A stretch of DNA of 64,000 nt from an uncultured Methanobrevibacter sp. GTDB lineage: Archaea > Methanobacteriota > Methanobacteria > Methanobacteriales > Methanobacteriaceae. The position numbers were made by a program, and so were the translations under genes. Position 1 is the first letter of the stretch; each line of letters starts with the position of its first letter. Positions 1 to 9,009 of the stretch are shown here, in pieces. Location: contig NZ_CALGFC010000006.1 of the NCBI RefSeq assembly GCF_937881195.1, forward strand, positions 1-64,000, in the 5' to 3' direction. A model generated the notes under the pieces. It was given only the letters and a program-made list of their open reading frames with translations, did not search any database and had not been told where the DNA came from.

Positions 1-64
1 AATAATATTTAATAATATTTAATAATATTTAATAATATTTAATAATATTTAATAATATTTAATA
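1..64. repeat. Tandem decamer array (AATAATATTT)
   Basis: Six full copies of AATAATATTT lie head to tail from the first base and a seventh begins to decay near position 61. The array may continue upstream outside the window. It puts TAA stops in the reading frame ahead of the following gene, so that gene cannot extend into it. No function is evident; it looks like replication slippage in AT-rich spacer DNA. Confidence 0.9.
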
Positions 65-113
65 AAATTCAGTAAAATTCAAAAATTATTATTAAAATAA
101 TGGAATTAATATT

Positions 114-1022
114 ATGAATGTGATATGTTCTAGTGAAGAATCATTATACCGTCCAGAAGTTTATCGTTGGCGAGAAAGAATGAAATTAATGAAACCTATG
201 GGTGAGGTTGTAGTTGTTCTTCCCTGTAGTATGAAAAAACCTTATTCAAACTCTAAATCTCATCAGAAATTTAGGAGAGCTACTAAAGGTTATCAAGAAG
301 TTATTGTAACGTCTCCTTTTGGGATCTGTCCTCGTGAAATGGAAAACACATTCCCGATAAATTCTTATGATGTTGCTGTCTCTGGAGATTGGAGTTTTGA
401 AGAGAAAAAATTTTCTGGAAAACTTCTTAAAGAATATATTGGTGATAAAAAAATCATAGCTAATGTTTCTGGAGGCTATGAGGAAGTATGTAGAGAATAT
501 CTCGATGATGTAGTTTATACTGCTAAAGAAAATAGGCCCACCTCTAATGATTCAATTTATAATTTAAGAAATGAATTAAAAAAATATAAAAAGGTTAAAG
601 GCAGGGATAGACTTCTCAATGAACTCCGTTCAATAGCTATATATCAATTTGGCATTGTTGGTGGGGAATTCATTCAAGATAATACTATATCTAAGGGTCT
701 TTATCATAGGAGAATTTTTAATGATAGTAAGCAGATAGCTCTTCTAAATAAAGACACAGGATTTTATTCTTTAAGGCTTCCTGGAGGAGAAATATTAAAA
801 AATCTAGGCATTAATATTATTGAAATTGATTTTGAATTAAAAACAAACACTTTATTTGCTCCAGGTATTCAAAAAGCTGATAAAAATATTATTCCTAATG
901 ATGAAGTCGTAATTATTCGGAACGATGAAGTTGTTGGGGTTGGAAAAGCAGTTTTATCTGGAAAAGAAATGGAAGAATTAAACAATGGGGTAGCTGTCAA
1001 AATAAAAGACAGGAAAAAATAA
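114..1022 (+). CDS. arcS: Archaeosine synthase ArcS, C-terminal catalytic and PUA half
   Basis: ArcS works on preQ0 at position 15 of archaeal tRNA in the route to archaeosine. Residues 37-50 read PCSMKKPYSNSKSH, which fits the ArcS signature PC-x3-KPY-x2-S-x2-H. The last ~75 residues (FAPGIQKAD to the end) look like a PUA RNA-binding domain. Full-length ArcS usually carries an N-terminal TGT-like domain and is nearly twice as long; here the protein starts at the domain boundary (SSEESLYRPEVYRWRERM) with an in-frame TAA at 93-95. This is therefore a stand-alone C-terminal protein or a split gene whose other half lies elsewhere. The ribosome site is weak. The family call is firm; the completeness of the enzyme is not. 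Confidence 0.8.
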   Translation: MNVICSSEESLYRPEVYRWRERMKLMKPMGEVVVVLPCSMKKPYSNSKSHQKFRRATKGYQEVIVTSPFGICPREMENTFPINSYDVAVSGDWSFEEKKFSGKLLKEYIGDKKIIANVSGGYEEVCREYLDDVVYTAKENRPTSNDSIYNLRNELKKYKKVKGRDRLLNELRSIAIYQFGIVGGEFIQDNTISKGLYHRRIFNDSKQIALLNKDTGFYSLRLPGGEILKNLGINIIEIDFELKTNTLFAPGIQKADKNIIPNDEVVIIRNDEVVGVGKAVLSGKEMEELNNGVAVKIKDRKK

Positions 1023-1350
1023 TTTTTTCTATTTTTATTTTTATAATTAATTCAACTAATTTTTTATATTATTTTTTGTTTGATTTTTCATATATTTTTT
1101 TCATATAATTTTTGTTCTAATGGTAGAATAAAATAGCTATCTATAAATATGACTAAAACAAAAAGTTGATATGATTATTTTTGTAGCTAAAATTTTAAAA
1201 CAAAAATAACTGAAAAACAAAAATAACTTAAATTATTATAATTAATTCAATTTTTTAAAAGTTTAATTTTTAATTTAATTTTTCTTAAAATGGATTATTA
1301 TAAACTCATTAATGAGTATAATACTTAAATATATATAAGTGAGGAATAAT
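1023..1350. other. Intergenic, no gene seen
   Basis: AT-rich spacer between arcS and the MIP18-like gene. A run of T after the arcS stop may end transcription. No ORF, RNA or clear repeat was seen. Confidence 0.6.
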
Positions 1351-1647
1351 ATGTCAGAAGATTTAACAAATAAAGTAAGAGAGGCTGTTTCAAAAGTAAA
1401 TGATCCACATATGGGAGTAAGTATTGTAGAAATGGGCATTGTTCAAAATATTGATATTGATGGTTCAACTGCTAAAATTACAATTAAACCTACTAATCCT
1501 GGATGTATGAGTGTGGCTCGTATGGCTGCAGATACAAAAGCTCAAGCTTTATCTGTTGATGGAATTGATGATACTGAAATTACTGTTGAAGGCCATGCTA
1601 TGGCTGATTCCATTAATGAAATGATAAATAAAAAAACAGATAACTAA
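1351..1647 (+). CDS. MIP18/DUF59 family metal-sulfur cluster assembly factor
   Basis: A 98-residue single-domain protein of the DUF59 (MIP18, SufT-like) family, which helps load or assemble Fe-S clusters in the cytoplasm. It shows the family landmarks: DPHMGVSIVEMGIV near residues 18-31 and the cysteine motif TNPGCMSV near residue 52. The ATG at 1351 is preferred over an in-frame GTG at 1339 because GTGAGG at 1339-1344 makes the better ribosome site for the ATG. It is monocistronic by spacing. The partner protein cannot be told from context. Confidence 0.8.
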   Translation: MSEDLTNKVREAVSKVNDPHMGVSIVEMGIVQNIDIDGSTAKITIKPTNPGCMSVARMAADTKAQALSVDGIDDTEITVEGHAMADSINEMINKKTDN

Positions 1648-1998
1648 TATTTCATTTCCTAATTTTGTTTGATTGTTTAATCTATTATTTACACAATTCT
1701 ACTTTTTTTAGGTTAATATTTTAATTTTTTAAAGGTATTATTTTAATATTATTTTTTGGGGTTTCCAAAATTATTTTATAAATAAATATCTTTATAAAAA
1801 TTTAAAAATAATAATATTTTTATTAAATTATATATTATTTAAATTATAATATCTTTTATTTAAATTATAATATTTTTTAATAATTTTTTTACTAGAATCG
1901 AAAATATTATATATGATGAAATCCAAATGTTGTGTCTAGCCCTAATTTTATTTCATAATTTATTATGATTAATTAGAGTATATCAATATAAGAAATAT
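1648..1998. other. Intergenic upstream of tRNA-Ile
   Basis: AT-rich spacer. ATGAAAT near 1916 and ATTTCAT near 1950 could pair around a more GC-rich loop, but no known RNA family was recognised. Nothing else was seen. Confidence 0.45.
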
Positions 1999-2073
<75 letters not shown>

Positions 2074-2859
2074 TTTTTTATTTTTAATTATTAATTTTTT
2101 TTTGTTTAATTTTTATTTTTAGTATTCAAAATTTTAATTATTTTTAGAATAATTATTTTTTTTATTCATATTCTTTTCTTTGCTGATTTTAAGCATCCTA
2201 ATATATGACTGTTCATTTTTTCTAAAAATAACTCAATAAAAAATCATTTTTTTTTATTATATTAATAATTTAATTTTTTATTTAATTATTTATATATTGA
2301 TGCTAGTACTTTTCATATTTTAAATGATTATATATTTTTTGCATTGTTATTTTATCTAAATTTTTTTAATTTAAAGATTAAAATGATTTTTATTTGTTTT
2401 TTATTATTATAAATATTTCATGAATAAATATACCAATATTTTGATTAATTTGCCAAATATATTCTAAATATATAATGAAATAATTTTGAGTTTAATATTA
2501 AGATTTTTTCAGCTGAATATTAAAATTTATATTCCTTATAATTATATTAAAGAGTTTTTCAATAATATATCATTAATAAAATAATTTTTGTATTGTAATC
2601 AATAATAAAATGATATATTATAAATAGTAATGTTTTTAAAATATTATATATAATATGAATTTTAGGAATATTATAAGTAATTTTAAACTAATTAAAGATA
2701 TTTGCATAATTTTGTAATTATTGGGAATATTATAATTAATTTTAAAGTATATTAGAAATAGTATAATTATAAGAAATAGTCTAATTATTAAAATAGTTAA
2801 TATATCAATTTTTTAAAAATAAAATTATTTTTAAAATTAATTTATCTGAGGTCTATATT
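2074..2859. other. Long AT-rich intergenic stretch
   Basis: About 790 bases after the tRNA with no ORF of note, no cloverleaf and no strong palindrome. Several T runs just after 2073 could end tRNA transcription. Nothing else was seen. Confidence 0.6.
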
Positions 2860-3363
2860 ATGTGGGAATCATTAAGGTATAAGTTTGAAAAGTATCCTGC
2901 ACGTATGAATGTTGCAAGTAAGATGATAGAATTGGGCCTAAGAGTCGGAAATGATCATAAAATTTATTGTGGGGATCTTAAAATAAATGATGTGGCTTTG
3001 GCTAAAGCAGCTAATGTTGATAGAAAAGCTATAAAGTTAACTGTTGATTTTATTTTAAATGATGAGAAACTTTCAAATATTTTTGAAAATATTTTGCCTG
3101 CTGGAACACTACTTAAAAATATAGCTAAAAATCTTGGATTAGGTGTTATAGAAATAGAAGTTGGAGATGAAAATATTGGAATACTTACAGCTGTTAGTAA
3201 AATAATTTCAGAAGAAGGTATAAGTATTAGACAAGCATATGCTTCAGATACTCAGCTAGAAGAGATTCCTAGACTGACAATAATCACTGAAGAAAATGTA
3301 TCTGGAGATATTATAAAAAAATTTTTGAAAATTGATGGTGTGATAAGAGTTTCAGTTTATTAA
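2860..3363 (+). CDS. ACT-domain regulator of amino acid metabolism (COG2150-like)
   Basis: A 167-residue protein. The N-terminal half (MWESLRYKFEKYPARMNVASKMIELGL then a helix-turn-helix-like DVALAKAANVDRKAIKLTV, residues ~43-62) is followed by an ACT-like ligand-binding domain at ~95-167 (GVIEIEVGDENIGILTAV). This arrangement matches archaeal proteins described as predicted regulators of amino acid metabolism. The effector is unknown. Start ATG 2860 follows GAGGTC. It converges with the HD-domain gene on the other strand, 89 bases away, and has no operon partner. Confidence 0.7.
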   Translation: MWESLRYKFEKYPARMNVASKMIELGLRVGNDHKIYCGDLKINDVALAKAANVDRKAIKLTVDFILNDEKLSNIFENILPAGTLLKNIAKNLGLGVIEIEVGDENIGILTAVSKIISEEGISIRQAYASDTQLEEIPRLTIITEENVSGDIIKKFLKIDGVIRVSVY

Positions 3364-3452
3364 TTCTTTATAAAATTTAAAATTAATCAAAAATTAAATT
3401 TTTAAATTTAATAAAAATCGATTTTTAAGAATAAATTTTATTTTAAATTGGA

Positions 3453-3944
3453 TTATTTTTCAAAACAAGTTATAAGTTCTTCATGAACTTTTTTTAATCT
3501 ATATATTGATTCATCTAAATTATTTATTTTGTATTTTTTCCATTTATCTGCTACAAATTCAATATCAACTTCTTCGATTCCATTTATAAGATTATCTGCA
3601 TGGGAGATTATCTTTTCTTCAATTGTAGTGGGAATATAATTTTTTTCTGGAAGTCCTAATTCAATAGCTTCTTCTTTTGAAATTCCTGAACCTACATGTT
3701 TTTCAATTATAGTTGCTAGATCTTTAGAAAATCCTTTTTCAATAGCTAAATTTGCACCAACAATAGCATGATCAATGTTATTTGTTTTAGATCTACCAAT
3801 ATCATGAAGTAAGGCTGCTTCTTCTATTAATTTTTCATCAACATCAAAATTTTTAGATATCTCTTTAGCTTTATTACAAACTGCTAGAGAATGCTCAATA
3901 ACCCAATCTGGGCATCCTTCTTCTTTTAAAAGATTAACTATCAT
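3453..3944 (-). CDS. HD-domain phosphohydrolase, TIGR00295 type
   Basis: A 163-residue HD superfamily protein. The metal-binding signature is visible: H18 (EHSLAV), HDIGRS near residues 47-52, later histidines in DHAIVGA and EKHVGS, and the final aspartate in SHADNLI near 117. This family hydrolyses phosphoesters with a metal pair; the substrate is not known. The ATG at 3944 is preceded by AGAGG on the minus strand. It stands alone between convergent and divergent neighbours. Confidence 0.78.
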   Translation of the reverse strand: MIVNLLKEEGCPDWVIEHSLAVCNKAKEISKNFDVDEKLIEEAALLHDIGRSKTNNIDHAIVGANLAIEKGFSKDLATIIEKHVGSGISKEEAIELGLPEKNYIPTTIEEKIISHADNLINGIEEVDIEFVADKWKKYKINNLDESIYRLKKVHEELITCFEK

Positions 3945-4275
3945 AATAAACCTCTAATAAATATAATAGTAAATATTTTTAATATTAAAAGTAGATTAAA
4001 ATTATTAATTTTATAAAAATATACTTTTAATATTAAAAAATAAATAAAAAATTAAAAAGAATTCATTTATTAAATTTTTAAATTAATAATTAATTATATT
4101 TTATATTAATAATTAATTATATTTAATTTTATTAATTAATATCATTAATCATTATCATTTACATTAATTATTATAAATTATACTTAATATTATAACTGAT
4201 TATGATTAAATTAAGAAATATTTAAAAGATATCTATTTTAAAAATAAAATATAATACGAAATATGATTTTTCTAA
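3945..4275. other. Intergenic, no gene seen
   Basis: AT-only spacer between the HD gene and tfe, both on the minus strand. The motif ATTAATAATTAATTATAT occurs twice near 4081-4120. No ORF was seen. Confidence 0.6.
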
Positions 4276-4797
4276 TTATTTCGCATTTTCTGTCCTAGCA
4301 ATAGAGTATGCTTTTTCATAATTTGCAATTTCTTCTTTTATTCTGTTAATTATGCTATCATTTTCCTGAAAAGCAATTTCATTTCCGCATTCAGGGCATA
4401 TGAATCCCATTTCAGAAGCTTGATCAAATGCAAACCTTGAATGTCCATTTGGACAAACAAAAAACATATTGTTTTCTTCAATTTCTAAAATTTCTTTTAG
4501 GTTATTTATTTCATCAGTTGATTTTTCTTTAATCTGAGTATTTACTCCATTGGAGTCAAATTTCCAGGAATATGTATACCATTGTGTTTCAGGATCTTTA
4601 CTTCTTTTGTAACTAGCTAATCCTGAATCATATAGTTTATATAGAACTTTTCTAACAATATTTAACTTGATTTCAGTTTTTTCAGCTATTTCTTCATCAG
4701 TACTAGTTCCATCTATTAGACATTCAACAATTGATAAATTTTCTTCATCCTGTACAACTTCATTTAATAATTCTTGGACCAATGGATCACTTAACAT
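4276..4797 (-). CDS. tfe: Transcription initiation factor E, alpha subunit (TFE)
   Basis: TFE stabilises the open promoter complex with TBP, TFB and RNA polymerase. The 173-residue protein has the N-terminal winged helix (residues ~1-85, with DEEIAEKTEIKLNIVRKVLY) and a C-terminal zinc ribbon at ~115-140. The ribbon reads CPNGHSRF then CPECG, so the second ligand of the first knuckle would be a histidine or absent rather than the common cysteine. Start ATG 4797 follows GAGAGGG. Its length is normal for the family. Confidence 0.93.
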   Translation of the reverse strand: MLSDPLVQELLNEVVQDEENLSIVECLIDGTSTDEEIAEKTEIKLNIVRKVLYKLYDSGLASYKRSKDPETQWYTYSWKFDSNGVNTQIKEKSTDEINNLKEILEIEENNMFFVCPNGHSRFAFDQASEMGFICPECGNEIAFQENDSIINRIKEEIANYEKAYSIARTENAK

Positions 4798-5415
4798 TTA
4801 CTCAACCCTCTCCACAAAAAACAATTGTATTATGACCTCATCATATGATTATGTCAATAACAATTTAATAACATGTATGGCACAATTATCGTATTTAAAG
4901 AAAATTAAACACTTTAAAAAACAATTAGCTACATTATGATACAATTAAAAAAATACAAATAAAATATGTATACCATAATAATATATGTTTTACATATAAT
5001 ATAAAATTAATTATCAGGATAGTTTTTTATATTGATAATTTTTTTCTAAATATATATTCAGTATTATAAAAAATATAGTAATAATGTTCTTAAAAATATG
5101 ATATTTATATTCATAAATACTTATATTTCAAAATATATTTCAATTAGGAACTAATAAATTTTCATGATATTATGCATAAAACTTGTTTTGTTTTATAAAT
5201 TGATTATAATAATTAAAAATTTTCTGATTTATTTTACAAATAAGTAATATTAATTAAAATTTCGAAATCATTATAAAGTAGAAACAGTATATTATCTTAT
5301 CATAATCCATAAAAACCATATATTTTATATATTATTAATTTATATTATTGTATAACAGATATATTAATTGTAATGCTGTGCATAAACTATTATCTAAATA
5401 GCATTATATATTATG
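4798..5415. other. Intergenic, no gene seen
   Basis: About 620 AT-rich bases between tfe and the CofE-like gene, both on the minus strand. A short open frame at 4667-4939 on the plus strand is mostly the antisense of tfe and is not supported. No RNA or strong repeat was seen. Confidence 0.6.
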
Positions 5416-6339
5416 TTATAAGTTATATTTATTCTTTTCTCTCACTATAACTGCTGGGGTGTGAATAATAGAATCAAGTGATTCAACACTGACACTATCT
5501 ATTTCTTCTCCTAAAACATTTTTAACGCTATGTATTGTTTCCATATTATTTGAAAGTAATTTTTGGTAGTTTTCTGCTATATTTGCAATCTTTATTCCTT
5601 TTTTTACACTAATTTCTTCAGAACTCCCAAGTGGGGTTGACCCAACATTTTCAGATAACTGTCCTAATAAGTAACCAAAAAAACCTTTATTCGACTCAAT
5701 TCCCTCAATAGCTATGGGCAATCCAGTAAAATATTTATTTTTCTTTTTATAAGTAGCATCGGTGTCTATTATTAAAACATTCGCTGATTTTTTGGTTTCT
5801 TTTTTTATCTTTTGTTTTATCTCTTTTGCCACTTTTTCAGGATTTTTTGGGAGTAATGATACAAAAGTTCCTGGAGCATTACTTAAATCTATTCCTGCTT
5901 CAGAAGCTGGTTTTAATGCATGTTTCCATCCATATAATTGTAATACTACTTCTTTATGTCTTTTTGATTCTGGAGGCAATTTTCTTAAGTTTTTTATAGT
6001 TCTTTTTTTTATTCTAAAAAGTGGTCCAAGAAAATATCCCCAAAAATATTTACTCCAAATAATAGCTAGAAATTTGGCACTTAAACTTGGTTCATATTCC
6101 ATTTCATCAACTAATCTTCCTTGGGATATGGCAATTGGGGTTTCAGCAATTACTAGGTAATCTTCATTTTCTATAAGGTCCATAGAAGGTTTAATGATTT
6201 TATCTAAATTTTCATTAGCTACAATATAATTCGTTTCAATAGGAATGATAATAAAATTTTCATCTTCTATATATTTATAAGTAATTCCCTCGTTTGTTTT
6301 TGCTTGTTGATAATTAAGTTTTAAGTTGTTTTTATTCAT
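5416..6339 (-). CDS. CofE-like (coenzyme F420-0:gamma-glutamyl ligase family) protein
   Basis: A 307-residue protein that resembles F420-0:gamma-glutamyl ligases. The GDxxVVxE..-like segment appears as EDYLVIAETPIAISQGRLV (residues ~58-76), then EAGIDLSNAPGTFVSLLPKNP and VLIIDTDATY near 190. True CofE is about 250 residues; this one is longer, with a lysine-rich central part, and may be a paralogue with another substrate rather than the enzyme that adds glutamate to F420. The start ATG at 6339 has only a weak ribosome site. It is monocistronic by spacing. The family is likely; the reaction is inference. Confidence 0.55.
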   Translation of the reverse strand: MNKNNLKLNYQQAKTNEGITYKYIEDENFIIIPIETNYIVANENLDKIIKPSMDLIENEDYLVIAETPIAISQGRLVDEMEYEPSLSAKFLAIIWSKYFWGYFLGPLFRIKKRTIKNLRKLPPESKRHKEVVLQLYGWKHALKPASEAGIDLSNAPGTFVSLLPKNPEKVAKEIKQKIKKETKKSANVLIIDTDATYKKKNKYFTGLPIAIEGIESNKGFFGYLLGQLSENVGSTPLGSSEEISVKKGIKIANIAENYQKLLSNNMETIHSVKNVLGEEIDSVSVESLDSIIHTPAVIVREKNKYNL

Positions 6340-6583
6340 ATAATCAGGTTTAGATAGCTTTATGGTCTAAATTTCTTTTCAATGTTAAAAATAGCTTATA
6401 TTCTAATTTATTATTATTTTAATTTATTAATATTATTACATTAAAAATGGAATGATTTAAAAATAAATATATTAATATTAATAATTTTCTGTATTATCAT
6501 GCCTATATATTATGATTATAATAAATAATGTAAATAAAAATTTACTATTATTTATTTTAAAGTAATTATTTCAAAATTATTTT

Positions 6584-7360
6584 TCAGCTATTTATTTTTT
6601 CTATAGTGTCTCCTCTAAGCCCTCTTCTAATAGTTTCAAGAGAAGTAATGTCATCTGTTGAAATATTTCCTAGGTTGACTTCTTTACCAAGTTTAAGGAT
6701 GAAATAAACTTGTTGATCCTTGTTAGGTGCTTCCCATATGATTTTTTCTTCAGGTATATGTTTTAGTAGGTAATCTACTTCTTCTTCTTTAGCAGTTCCT
6801 TTTTCATCATATATTCCAATATTTTTCCCGCCTTCTCGTGCCTCTATGATTACCATATCTGATCCTGCTTTTAACTCAGAGTTTACAAGTTCTATTCTTT
6901 TCTCTATTGTAATTTCAGCATCTGCTTGTGGATCTTTTTTCCCTACCTCAGATAATACATAAAAACCTTTTTCTTTTGCTTCAGATATAAATTCTAATTT
7001 TTCTTTTTCTGTCATATCTGTTGATCCGTCGGATATTTCAATAGCTTCAAAACCTATTTCTTTAGCTTCTTTGAAGAATTTAGGAATTTCTTTTTTAATG
7101 TAAGCAATTTCAAAAAGTGTTCCTCCGGTGTAAGGAATTATTCCAAATGATTTATACATTTTAACTTTTCTTTTGATTATCTCTTCATCGTGAACAATTA
7201 TGGTTCCCCAACCAAATTTTAAAAAGTCAACATACTCTCCAGATATTTCCATTAGATTCTTTGCAGTTTCAAATCCAAGTCCTTTATCTAAAACCATTGT
7301 AAATCCTTTATTTCTAGGTTTTTCTTCTCTTGATGGAAGTAAAAATTCAAAACATTTCAT
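6584..7360 (-). CDS. comA: Phosphosulfolactate synthase ComA
   Basis: ComA adds sulfite to phosphoenolpyruvate, the first step of coenzyme M synthesis in many methanogens. The 258-residue protein fits family length and TIM-barrel pattern: TMVLDKGLG near 21-29, DFLKFGWGT near 45-53, IPYTGGTLFEIA near 75-86, EAIEISDGS near 105-113 and VIIEAREGGKNIGIYD near 170. The ATG at 7360 is preceded by AGTGAT, the favoured ribosome site of this genome. No other coenzyme M gene lies beside it in the window. Confidence 0.92.
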   Translation of the reverse strand: MKCFEFLLPSREEKPRNKGFTMVLDKGLGFETAKNLMEISGEYVDFLKFGWGTIIVHDEEIIKRKVKMYKSFGIIPYTGGTLFEIAYIKKEIPKFFKEAKEIGFEAIEISDGSTDMTEKEKLEFISEAKEKGFYVLSEVGKKDPQADAEITIEKRIELVNSELKAGSDMVIIEAREGGKNIGIYDEKGTAKEEEVDYLLKHIPEEKIIWEAPNKDQQVYFILKLGKEVNLGNISTDDITSLETIRRGLRGDTIEKINS

Positions 7361-7435
7361 ATAATCACTTTTTAATAATTTTATACTATTTAAATTATAT
7401 TTTTCATGATTTTTATTGTTTTTGGTGTAATCATA

Positions 7436-7612
7436 TTTTAATATTTTTATTTTTAATATTCTATTTTCAATATTTTATTTTAATATTTTATTTTTAATAT
7501 TTTAATTTAATATTCTATTTTTAATATTTTATTTTTAATATTTTATTTTAATATTTTATTTTTAATATTTTAATTTAATATTCTATTTTCAATATTTTAT
7601 TTTTAAAATAGA
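7436..7612. repeat. Degenerate tandem array, units like TTTTTAATATTTTA
   Basis: Roughly a dozen imperfect 13-15 bp units alternate TATTTTTAATATT, TATTTTAATATT and TATTCTATTTTCAATATT. A larger block (TTTAATTTAATATTCTATTTT) also recurs inside it. The array is part of the ~560-base gap (7361-7921) between divergent comA and the pyruvate-kinase-like gene; no gene was seen there. Confidence 0.75.
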
Positions 7613-7653
7613 TATTTTTTTAAATATTTTTATTTTTAATTTTTTAAATTATC

Positions 7654-7732
7654 TACTAATTTTAGATTTATTAATTTTAGATTTATTAATTTTAGATTTA
7701 TTAATTTTAGATCTATTGATTTTAGAAGTATT
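7654..7732. repeat. 15-bp tandem array (TTAGATTTATTAATT)
   Basis: About five units of TTAGATTTATTAATT follow each other, the last two drifting (TTAGATCTATTGATT, TTAGAAGTATTAATA). It lies ~190 bases upstream of the gene at 7922. It is probably slippage in spacer DNA. Confidence 0.85.
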
Positions 7733-7921
7733 AATAAAATAATTTTTTAATTAATATATGATCATTTTGATAATATAAATTTAAATAATAAGTTTAATTT
7801 AATATAAAGTTAAATAATATATTAAATAAATAATATTTTAACACTAAAATTATCTTAATTTATTTTAATTTTTGCTAGAATTATTCTATTTTTAAGTAAA
7901 AGCAATTTTGGATTGAGTTTT

Positions 7922-8503
7922 ATGGATAAAACAATAAGATATTTTGAAGAACCAGGTAACAAAAATACAGAAGATTTAATTGATATCGTTAAAGAAAAAT
8001 TAGTAAATTCTAATATTAAATATATTGCTATAGCTTCTGTTTCTGGTAAAACTGCACTTAAACTTCATGATTCCCTCGAAGATGAAGGAATTATTGATGG
8101 AATTACTATTGTAAATGTGACTCACCACGCAGGATTTAGAGAAGAAAATAAATTAGAATTGACTTCAGAGATGAGGAAAAAACTTGAAGATAATGGTATA
8201 ATTACATTTGCTGGCTCTCATGCTCTTAGTGGAGTTGGAAGAGGTATATCAAACAAGTTTGGTGGGGTTACTCCTGTCGAAATAATAGCCGAAACATTAA
8301 GAATGTTTTCACAAGGTATTAAAGTTTGTGGCGAAATAAGTATTATGTTGGCAGATGCAGGATTAATACCTATAGGAGAAAAAATATTGGCTATTGGTGG
8401 AAGAGCTACTGGTGCAGACTCTGCAGCTATCATTACTCCTGCAAACATGACTAATATATTTGATATGAGAATCCATGAGATAATAGCTATGCCTATAGAT
8501 TAA
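7922..8503 (+). CDS. Pyruvate kinase C-terminal-like domain protein (COG1751)
   Basis: A 193-residue protein with the fold of the allosteric C-terminal domain of pyruvate kinase but no catalytic domain. Visible landmarks are IAIASVSGKTALKLHD (residues ~37-52), VNVTHHAGFREENKLEL, TFAGSHALSGVGRGISNKFGG and GGRATGADSAAIITPA. It is a conserved archaeal family of unknown role. The ATG at 7922 is chosen over the in-frame TTG at 7913, because GGATTGAG lies just before it. It is monocistronic by spacing. The sequence at its stop is repeated downstream (see the separate repeat). Confidence 0.72.
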   Translation: MDKTIRYFEEPGNKNTEDLIDIVKEKLVNSNIKYIAIASVSGKTALKLHDSLEDEGIIDGITIVNVTHHAGFREENKLELTSEMRKKLEDNGIITFAGSHALSGVGRGISNKFGGVTPVEIIAETLRMFSQGIKVCGEISIMLADAGLIPIGEKILAIGGRATGADSAAIITPANMTNIFDMRIHEIIAMPID

Positions 8504-8546
8504 ATTTATGTCTTTAGATTAAATTCCTAACTATAGATTAAATTGG
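8491..8546. repeat. ~20-bp tandem duplication at the end of the preceding gene
   Basis: TATAGATTAAATT, which contains the stop codon of the preceding gene, is repeated as TTTAGATTAAATT and again as TATAGATTAAATT at a spacing of about 20 bases. Confidence 0.75.
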
Positions 8547-9009
8547 TTGTTCTTTTAGATTTTTTTATTTTCCAAGATTCTTAACCAATATTCTTAAATT
8601 ATATATTATTTTTAGATTTTTCTAACATATTACTAATTTTTTTTAATTTTATTTTGATATTTTTAGCTTTTGATTTTTCACATGATTATTAGAACTTTAA
8701 TATAAATTTTTTATATATTTTTATAGATATTTTTTCTTACTAAACATATAATTGATAATATTAATAATTTCGTTTTGATTTATTATTTAGTTTTATGATT
8801 AAATTACAATTAAAATTTTTATCTAATTTTAGTCTTATATATATTTGAATTTTAGAATTTTATCTTAAATTATTATCTAATATTTAAATTTCCAAGATTT
8901 TTACCGTTGCATTTAAATATAACTTATTACAAATCAATTAACATAAAATAAATTAAAATTATAATTTATAAATTATATGTTTTAATTTTGTTTAATGTGG
9001 GGTTAGTAA
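8504..9009. other. Intergenic upstream of ftsZ
   Basis: After the short duplications, the gap is AT-rich with T runs. A TATA-like TTTAAATATA near 8911-8920, about 90 bases before the ftsZ start, could be its promoter. No ORF was seen. Confidence 0.5.

Noticed and set aside
1913..1956. Possible C/D box RNA (ATGATGA) upstream of tRNA-Ile
   Set aside because: Box C-like sequence but no CTGA box D at a proper distance.
4667..4939. Plus-strand open frame of 90 codons
   Set aside because: Mostly antisense to tfe, with no ribosome site or known motif.
5762..6160. Plus-strand open frame of 132 codons
   Set aside because: Antisense shadow of the CofE-like gene; no start signal.
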